A DNA stretch of 7,964 nt from Clostridia bacterium (GTDB lineage Bacteria > Bacillota > Clostridia > Christensenellales > Maliibacteriaceae). The DNA is taken from positions 1-7,964 of the forward strand of contig JAGBGW010000302.1 of assembly GCA_017935825.1 (NCBI GenBank), given 5' to 3'. The first letter of the stretch is position 1. Every line of letters starts with the position of its first letter. The position numbers and the translations under genes were made by a program. The notes beneath the pieces are model-generated. The model saw nothing but the letters and a program-made list of their open reading frames with translations. It was not told the DNA's origin and did no database searches. Below, piece by piece: positions 1 to 4,612 of the stretch.

Positions 1-1132
1 AAGAATTCCAGTAAGTATTGATGGTATCAGAGGAATTTTTCGGGTTGAGCACGCTCATTGCATTGGTGTTGGAAGCATTGATGCCAAGACCAAGGGTGTA
101 GAAAAGCGGCGTGGTGGCGGCGTAATGATCGTCGATGCGCTCTTGTGCATAGGCTGCCGTCAGCTGGGTGACAAAAGCGATCTCCGTCAGGTCCTTGTTG
201 CCATATTCTCCCTCGGTGGTTTCTGTGCCGTTACCCATGTTGGAGGTGCCCATATTGCCCTGTGCATTGCCTGCATAGACGCTGTTGCCTGCGGTGGGGG
301 CACCGTCACTCATCAGTACCATGATCGGGATGCGGGTGGTGCCGCGCTGGGGACCGTCCTGAATAATGGGATCGGCATCAAGCATTTGATCCATAGCCTG
401 ATAAATGCCGTTTTGGATATAGGTACCGCCGGCAACGTTTTTACCGTTTTGACGGATGGTGTCACCATTTGCGTTTTTGACGTTGCTGCCGACAGAGACA
501 TAATTACCATCGTTGTTGACTGCCAGATAGTTGTGGATCACATTGCCGCGATTGTCAGTTTGGGTATAGCGATCAAGGGGCAGCAGGACCGTTGCCGTGC
601 CCGTGTTGGAATTGCCCAAAGACGTGTTGCCTGAATACAGCACCACGCCTACACGGTTGTGTTCGTTGACAGCCTGCAGCTGACGGATCGCAGAGTTGGT
701 TGCGTCTACCAGTTCGTCCGCACTTTGGGAATTCTTCATGGAACCGGACACGTCCAAAACCAGCATGGTATCGGTGGGGATATGCGTATAGCCGGTGATG
801 GACTTGTTGGAAGACATGGCAGAAAGTGCCACCAGGAAATCCTGATCTTCCATATTGATGCCGATGTCATAGCCCAGCGCTTCATCCAGGGCGGTGCCAT
901 CGGTAAAGACGGACTTGTCCGTCCAGATAGTGCCGGTGTAGGAACTGTCGGTCCAGCTTTCGCCAAAGACCCGCTGCCAGCTGTTGAAGGTGAAAGGGTC
1001 TGTGTCTTTTGTGTAGACCACAGGCTCGGCCTTTGCCGTGTCGGAGATCATCATGGGCAGCACTGCGCAAAGCAGCATGACCATGGCGATCAAAAATGCA
1101 CTTGTCTTTTTCAGTTTAATCGATCGTTTCAT
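1..1132 (-). CDS. Secreted von Willebrand factor A (VWA) domain protein, C-terminus cut by window edge
   Basis: The frame is open from an ATG at 1130-1132 to the left edge, giving the first 377 residues with no stop in the window. A signal peptide is evident: basic start (MKRSIKLKK), hydrophobic core at about residues 11-29, and a likely AKA|EP cleavage after residue 35. Residues 65-76 read TGTIWTDKSVFT, a segment I associate with large clostridial and bifidobacterial surface VWA proteins. The VWA domain starts near residue 120, and its metal-ion-dependent adhesion site is complete: DVSGS at 127-131, Thr237 in GGTYIQNG, and Asp276 in MSDG. The stretch of residues 165-235 is Asn/Gly-rich and looks like an insertion in the domain. 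A ribosome binding site (GTGAGGAAA) lies about 9 bases upstream of the ATG. The likely role is an extracellular or wall-anchored adhesive or structural protein, possibly with Cna-B repeats or an LPXTG anchor beyond the edge, which cannot be seen. The ligand is unknown. Confidence 0.88.
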   Translation of the reverse strand, partial: MKRSIKLKKTSAFLIAMVMLLCAVLPMMISDTAKAEPVVYTKDTDPFTFNSWQRVFGESWTDSSYTGTIWTDKSVFTDGTALDEALGYDIGINMEDQDFLVALSAMSSNKSITGYTHIPTDTMLVLDVSGSMKNSQSADELVDATNSAIRQLQAVNEHNRVGVVLYSGNTSLGNSNTGTATVLLPLDRYTQTDNRGNVIHNYLAVNNDGNYVSVGSNVKNANGDTIRQNGKNVAGGTYIQNGIYQAMDQMLDADPIIQDGPQRGTTRIPIMVLMSDGAPTAGNSVYAGNAQGNMGTSNMGNGTETTEGEYGNKDLTEIAFVTQLTAAYAQERIDDHYAATTPLFYTLGLGINASNTNAMSVLNPKNSSDTINTYWNS

Positions 1133-1191
1133 AAAAAATTTCCTCACTTTTTTGAGTAAAATTTAATACAAACGGAGACACAAACAACACC

Positions 1192-1265
1192 CCAAAACTT
1201 TGTTTTTGGAATGCTTGTGAGACCGATTATGATTGTATCCAGCGTTACAAATCCTGTCGATTTGT
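1192..1265 (-). promoter_or_regulatory. Two predicted hairpins in the VWA mRNA leader
   Basis: Read on the minus strand, the first is ACAAATC-GACAG-GATTTGT (1247-1265), a perfect 7-bp stem with a 5-nt loop that starts about 8 nt after the predicted transcription start. The second is CCAAAA-N6-TTTTGG (1192-1209). Neither has a terminator-like T run directly after it. I do not recognise a known riboswitch. A 5' hairpin of this sort could protect the mRNA from decay, but that is inference. Confidence 0.35.
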
Positions 1266-1278
1266 TCGCTTTAGATTC

Positions 1279-1306
1279 ATTATAGATCGGTTTATGTATA
1301 AATCAA
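1279..1306 (-). promoter_or_regulatory. Sigma-A type promoter of the VWA gene
   Basis: On the minus strand, TTGATT (1301-1306) and a perfect TATAAT (1279-1284) are separated by 16 bases. The DNA just upstream (about 1315-1345) is made of A and T tracts that could act as an UP element. Transcription would begin near 1272, leaving a leader of about 140 nt before the ATG at 1132. Confidence 0.7.
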
Positions 1307-1432
1307 GTGCAGGTTATGGATAAAAATTTTTTTCTTTTTAAAATTGTTGTGAATTGCACAATATATAGCGTACAAAATATTTGCTGCCCCAAGCATGAAA
1401 AAATTTCATGTTTTACCGATTTTGTGCAAATT
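1307..1432. other. AT-rich intergenic stretch with small inverted repeats
   Basis: No gene is supported here; the antisense open frame that crosses it is a shadow of the symporter. It holds TTGTG-AATTG-CACAA at 1347-1361, CATGAAA-AAA-TTTCATG at 1394-1410, and TTGTGCAA at 1422-1429, which is the reverse complement of TTGCACAA at 1354-1361. The repeats may be protein-binding sites or chance structure in AT-rich DNA. Confidence 0.4.
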
Positions 1433-1455
1433 AAAAAAGAGCGGCAAATCGCCGC
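1432..1455 (-). terminator. Rho-independent terminator after the symporter gene
   Basis: GCGGC-AAATC-GCCGC (1441-1455) forms a 5-bp all-GC stem. On the minus strand it is followed by TCTTTTTTAA, the T run expected of an intrinsic terminator, and it sits about 20 bases past the symporter stop codon. On the plus strand it is also followed by a run of T, so it may work in both directions, although no plus-strand gene reads into it. Confidence 0.8.
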
Positions 1456-1474
1456 CCTTTTTTATAGGAAAACA

Positions 1475-2665
1475 TTACATTTCAAAATCGATTTTTTCTT
1501 CCTTGATGCCGTGACGTTCAGCATAACCGGTCAGGATCATGGTCAGTGCGCCGTCGCCGGTGACGTTGCATGCAGTACCGAAGGAATCCTGCAGTGCGAA
1601 GATGGTCAGCATAAGACCCAGACCTGCATCGTCAAACAGAAGCACGGAGGAGATCAGACCGAGGGATGCCATGACCGTACCGCCGGGGACGCCGGGTGCA
1701 CCGATTGCGAATACGCCCAGCAGCATGCAGAACAGTACCATGGAACCGATGGGCGGAAGCTTGCCGTAGAGCACCATGGAGACCACCATGACGAAGAAGG
1801 TCTCGGTCAAAACGGAGCCGCAAAGGTGGATGTTTGCAAACAGCGGTACGCCGAAGTCGACCATGTCTTTGCGAAGCACGGGGCTCTTATGTGCGCAGGT
1901 CAGCGCAACAGAAAGGGTGGCTGCAGAGGACATGGTGCCAACTGCGGTGATGTATGCGGGGCCATAGTAGCGGATAACTTCCAGAGGGCTGTTTTTGCTG
2001 TATGCACCTGCTACGCCGTAGAGCACTGCCATCCAGATGAAGTGACCGACGATGACGATGCCGATGACTGCAAGGAATACGGGCAGCTGACCGGTGAGGG
2101 TGCCGTCATAGGCAAGACCGCAGAAGGTCAGTGCGATGAAGAAGGGCAGGATCGGGATGACCACCTTGGAGACGATCTGCAGAACGATCTTCTGGAACTC
2201 GTCAAGGATGTTGATGAAGGTCTTAGCCTTGGTCCATACTGCTGCAAGACCAAGCAGGATGGAAAGCACCAGCGCGCTCATCACGGGCATGATCTGGGGG
2301 ATATCCAGCTGGAATGCAACTGCAGGCAGTTCCTTGAGTGCATCGACGGAGCTTACGATGTTCAGATGGGGGATGATCGCATAGCCTGCACCCATGGACA
2401 TGAATGCCGCAAGGATGGAGGAACAATATGCCAGAATCAGTGCAACCACCAGCATACGGGAAGCATTGGAGCCAAGCTTTGTGATGGAGGGGGCGATAAA
2501 GCCGATGATGATCAACGGGATGCAGAAGGTGATCACCTGACCCAGTACGTACTTGACGGACACGATCACGGTCATCACAGCTTCATTTGCCACAAGACCG
2601 ACCACGATACCGATGATCAGACCAAGCAGAAGCTTGAAGGGGAGAGATTTGAAAATTTTTGCCAT
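1475..2665 (-). CDS. Dicarboxylate/amino acid:cation symporter (DAACS) family, probable neutral amino acid (Ser/Thr/Cys) transporter
   Basis: A 396-residue, highly hydrophobic inner-membrane protein, close to the usual 400-430 of the glutamate/serine symporter family. Family landmarks are visible in order: hairpin HP1 with TMSSAATL (244-251), the TM7 region PLFANIHLCGS (274-284), hairpin HP2 with GAPGVPGG (322-329), and TM8 with D360, T364 and NVTGD (367-371). Two departures stand out. The arginine that binds the side-chain carboxylate of aspartate or glutamate (R397 in the archaeal homologue GltPh) is Gly363 here, which argues against acidic substrates. The TM7 sodium motif NMDGT reads HLCGS, so two sodium-ligand positions are changed (N to His280, D to Cys282). 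The start is the ATG at 2665, with AAGGAG 9 bases upstream. It lies 106 bases after the desulfidase gene on the same strand, probably in one operon, which suggests import of cysteine or serine. Substrate and coupling ion are inferred. Confidence 0.88.
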   Translation of the reverse strand: MAKIFKSLPFKLLLGLIIGIVVGLVANEAVMTVIVSVKYVLGQVITFCIPLIIIGFIAPSITKLGSNASRMLVVALILAYCSSILAAFMSMGAGYAIIPHLNIVSSVDALKELPAVAFQLDIPQIMPVMSALVLSILLGLAAVWTKAKTFINILDEFQKIVLQIVSKVVIPILPFFIALTFCGLAYDGTLTGQLPVFLAVIGIVIVGHFIWMAVLYGVAGAYSKNSPLEVIRYYGPAYITAVGTMSSAATLSVALTCAHKSPVLRKDMVDFGVPLFANIHLCGSVLTETFFVMVVSMVLYGKLPPIGSMVLFCMLLGVFAIGAPGVPGGTVMASLGLISSVLLFDDAGLGLMLTIFALQDSFGTACNVTGDGALTMILTGYAERHGIKEEKIDFEM

Positions 2666-2763
2666 CTTGTATTTCTCCTTACTTAATAAAATTTGAGCTG
2701 TTTACTTTCTTTAAAAATTAAAAAACATAAACACCTAAGATGGTTTTATCCGAGCCAACCGGC

Positions 2764-2783
2764 CCTGCGGATCACTCCGCAGG
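2764..2783 (-). promoter_or_regulatory. Stem-loop over the stop codon of the desulfidase gene
   Basis: CCTGCGG-N6-CCGCAGG is a perfect 7-bp GC-rich stem with a 6-nt loop, and the TGA stop codon (2772-2774) lies in the loop. No T run follows directly on the minus strand, so it does not look like a full terminator. It could partly attenuate read-through into the symporter gene or protect the upstream message from 3' decay. Confidence 0.45.
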
Positions 2784-4064
2784 CTGATTGGTCATGATAC
2801 GAATGATTTCACGATCGGTCTCACGCATGCCAAGGCGACCCAAGCGGCCTACGTTGTCGATCATGTGTTCCACACCTTCGGAGACGATGCCTTCGCCGTC
2901 ATGGAACTGCTGTCCTGCGCGGTACATCTGCCAGCCCAGGATACCTGCATCCACGGAAGAGGAGATCTTTGCAGCACAGGAGGGTTTAGCGCCGTCGCAT
3001 ACCATGCCCGAAACCGTGGCAAGGGAGTTGACCAGCGTCTTTTCCACGCCGTCCAGACCGTCGCCGTGCAGATAGGCGATGGCAGCGCCTGCCGCGCAGC
3101 CTGCAGAAACCGCGCCGCAATAAGCGCTCAGGCGGCCGATACCGGTCTTCAAGTGGATCGTCAGAAGGTCGGAAAGAAGCACTGCACGAAGCATCTTGTC
3201 GTCGGAAACGCCAAGTTCCTTTGCGTATTCTATGACAGGAACCGATGCGGTAATGCCCTGATTGCCGCTGCCCGATACGATGATGACGGGCATCTCGCAG
3301 CCGCTCATGCGGGCATCACTACCTGCCGCTGCCATGTAGCGAGCACGAAGTTTAATATCGGTGCCGTACAGGTCACGGAATACCTTGCCCACGTTTGCGC
3401 CCCATTCATTCATCATGCCTTCCATGGCGATGGCGTAGTTGTAGTCGATCTGGGTCTGGATCATGTCGCGGACGTCGTCCAGATCGCAGGTCTCGGCGAA
3501 ATCAAGCACCGCTTCTACGGACATGCAGCTTCTGTCGGTAAGACCTTCCAGCTCCGTTACGTCGCTGACGGCGCCGCCCTGCTGCAGGACCTGTCCGTTT
3601 TTCTCAATCAGGGTAATGTTGGTGTGATAGTCGCGGATTTCAAGACGGACGGTATCGTCACCTGCACGAAGTGTGATGAGGATGTCAAACACCACATCAT
3701 TTTCAAGAGGAAGCACAGTGACTTCGTGGGTGTCAAGGTAAGTGCGAAGTTCCGCCTTTTTCTCATCGCTGACATCAGCGATGACTTCCAGTACTTTGTC
3801 AGCGCGTCCTGCCACAATGCCTGCCACGGCAGAGGCCTCGATACCGACCAGACCACCCGTGTTGGGCACGACTACGCTCTTTACATTCTTAATGATGTTG
3901 CCGCTTGCCTCCACCAATACCGTTTCAGGCAGGCAGCCCAAAACGTCGCGCGCCTTTGCCGCGCCGTAGGCGATGGCAATCGGCTCGGTACAGCCCATAG
4001 CAGGGACAAGTTCTTCGCGCAGGATCTGCACGAAGTTCTGATAACGAGAATCTTGTTTTTGCAT
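2772..4064 (-). CDS. cyuA: L-cysteine desulfidase family protein (CyuA / UPF0597, serine dehydratase alpha-like)
   Basis: A 430-residue cytoplasmic protein of the CyuA (formerly YhaM) family. Characterised members convert L-cysteine to pyruvate, ammonia and sulfide with an oxygen-sensitive [4Fe-4S] cluster. The hallmark MGCTEP motif is at 23-28 (Cys25). GSGNQG (265-270) and the cysteine-bearing AYCGAVSAGC (314-323) and MVCDGAKPSC (354-363) segments follow; the latter resemble the iron-sulfur region of bacterial L-serine dehydratase. Cys25, Cys316 and Cys356 are the likely cluster ligands; the 40-residue gap between the last two matches my recollection of the methanogen enzyme. The start is the ATG at 4064, with AGAGGT 6 bases upstream. 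It is first in a probable operon with a symporter lacking the acidic-substrate arginine, which fits amino acid uptake and catabolism. Serine or a related amino acid remains a possible substrate. The family call is firm; the exact substrate is inferred. Confidence 0.88.
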   Translation of the reverse strand: MQKQDSRYQNFVQILREELVPAMGCTEPIAIAYGAAKARDVLGCLPETVLVEASGNIIKNVKSVVVPNTGGLVGIEASAVAGIVAGRADKVLEVIADVSDEKKAELRTYLDTHEVTVLPLENDVVFDILITLRAGDDTVRLEIRDYHTNITLIEKNGQVLQQGGAVSDVTELEGLTDRSCMSVEAVLDFAETCDLDDVRDMIQTQIDYNYAIAMEGMMNEWGANVGKVFRDLYGTDIKLRARYMAAAGSDARMSGCEMPVIIVSGSGNQGITASVPVIEYAKELGVSDDKMLRAVLLSDLLTIHLKTGIGRLSAYCGAVSAGCAAGAAIAYLHGDGLDGVEKTLVNSLATVSGMVCDGAKPSCAAKISSSVDAGILGWQMYRAGQQFHDGEGIVSEGVEHMIDNVGRLGRLGMRETDREIIRIMTNQPAE

Positions 4065-4125
4065 AGTGCGACCTCTTTTTTATGAAATTTGTGTTCCGTG
4101 TACGCTACGGAAAATCCTTATATTT

Positions 4126-4154
4126 ATTCTATCAAAACAAAATTCATCCTGCAA
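4126..4154 (-). promoter_or_regulatory. Candidate promoter of the desulfidase-symporter operon
   Basis: On the minus strand, TTGCAG (4149-4154), 17 bases, then TAGAAT (4126-4131), preceded by TGA to give an extended -10 (TGATAGAAT). The -35 match is weak (3 of 6), and the extended -10 would compensate. Transcription would start near 4119, about 55 nt before the ATG. It lies back to back with the BlaI-type promoter, and the two -35 boxes are 23 bases apart. Confidence 0.5.
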
Positions 4155-4177
4155 GTAAAAGTGTATGCAAGTTCTGC

Positions 4178-4206
4178 TTGACACATTAACTCTAATGGAT
4201 TAGACT
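4178..4206 (+). promoter_or_regulatory. Promoter of the BlaI/M56 operon
   Basis: A consensus -35 TTGACA (4178-4183), a 17-base spacer, and -10 TAGACT (4201-4206, 4 of 6 matches). Transcription would start near 4213. The spacer and -10 box are covered by the first palindromic operator, as expected of a repressible promoter. Confidence 0.75.
4191..4204. promoter_or_regulatory. Operator 1 for the BlaI-type repressor (TCTAAT-GG-ATTAGA)
   Basis: A perfect 14-bp palindrome between the -35 and -10 boxes, overlapping the first four bases of the -10. The same half-sites recur at 4217-4230. Binding here would block RNA polymerase. BlaI/MecI proteins bind dyad operators at their own promoters as dimers; that this repressor binds this site is inferred from position. 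Confidence 0.75.
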
Positions 4207-4216
4207 AAAATCATAC

Positions 4217-4230
4217 TCTAATCCATTAGA
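4217..4230. promoter_or_regulatory. Operator 2 for the BlaI-type repressor (TCTAAT-CC-ATTAGA)
   Basis: A second perfect palindrome, extendable to 16 bp (CTCTAATCCATTAGAG, 4216-4231), with the same half-sites as operator 1 and centred 26 bp from it. It lies just after the predicted transcription start and abuts the ribosome binding site AGAGGTGG (4230-4237) of the repressor gene. Confidence 0.75.
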
Positions 4231-4243
4231 GAGGTGGAATGAA

Positions 4244-4612
4244 ATGGATACACCCAAAGTATTTGAAAGTGAATACCGCTTCTGTCTGATTTTGTGGGAG
4301 CATGAACCCGTCAAATCCCGCGCGTTGGTGGAACTTTGTGCAGAGCAGCTTGGCTGGAAGCCCACCACCACCTATACCGTTATCAAGCGGCTGTCCGAGC
4401 GCGGTGTACTGAAGAATGAAAATTCCATCGTTACATCCCTTGTTTCCAAACAGGACGTGCAGGCATCCCAGATCGACGAACTGGTGGAAAAGACCTTTGA
4501 AGGTTCCCTTCCTGCATTCGTTGCCGCCTTTGCCAAAAGCCGCATGACAAGGGAAGAAGCGGATGAGATTCAAAAGATGATCGATGATTTCCGAAAGGGG
4601 GAGAGCGTGTGA
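4244..4612 (+). CDS. BlaI/MecI/CopY-family transcriptional repressor
   Basis: 122 residues, typical of BlaI/MecI repressors (about 120-130). The N-terminal winged helix covers roughly 5-70: VFESEYRFCLILWEHEPV, then the recognition region GWKPTTTYTVIKRLSERGVL (37-56). This is the family's 'K-T-Y-T-V-x-x-L-x-x-R-G' pattern. The C-terminal ~50 residues form the dimerisation and cleavage helices (VEKTFEGSLPAFVAAFAKSR). In the characterised systems, a signal relayed by the M56 partner leads to cleavage of the repressor in this helical part and release from DNA. The start is the ATG at 4244, with AGAGGTGG 6 bases upstream. Its stop overlaps the M56 start by four bases (GTGA), so the two are translationally coupled. 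Two identical palindromes over its own promoter imply autoregulation. No beta-lactamase is adjacent, so the controlled response is unknown; genes elsewhere with the same operator are expected. Confidence 0.92.
   Translation: MDTPKVFESEYRFCLILWEHEPVKSRALVELCAEQLGWKPTTTYTVIKRLSERGVLKNENSIVTSLVSKQDVQASQIDELVEKTFEGSLPAFVAAFAKSRMTREEADEIQKMIDDFRKGESV

Noticed and set aside
125..1159. Two plus-strand open frames of 169 and 166 codons
   Set aside because: Both lie opposite the VWA gene, which has a signal peptide, complete metal site, ribosome binding site and promoter on the minus strand.
1133..1272. Riboswitch in the VWA leader
   Set aside because: I could not match the leader to any conserved riboswitch core such as c-di-GMP, and only short hairpins are visible.
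1347..1361. Rex-type operator (TTGTGAA-like dyad)
   Set aside because: Half-sites are similar, but the dyad is 15 bp rather than the 18 bp of Rex sites and no Rex gene is present.
1307..2686. 459-codon open frame on the plus strand
   Set aside because: Antisense to the symporter; its product is rich in His, Asp, Cys and Gln with no membrane segments or known motif, and it lacks a convincing ribosome binding site. It is a shadow of codon bias on the other strand.
2865..4085. 406-codon open frame on the plus strand
   Set aside because: Antisense to the desulfidase gene, whose MGCTEP and cysteine motifs fix the real strand. No recognisable domain in the antisense product.
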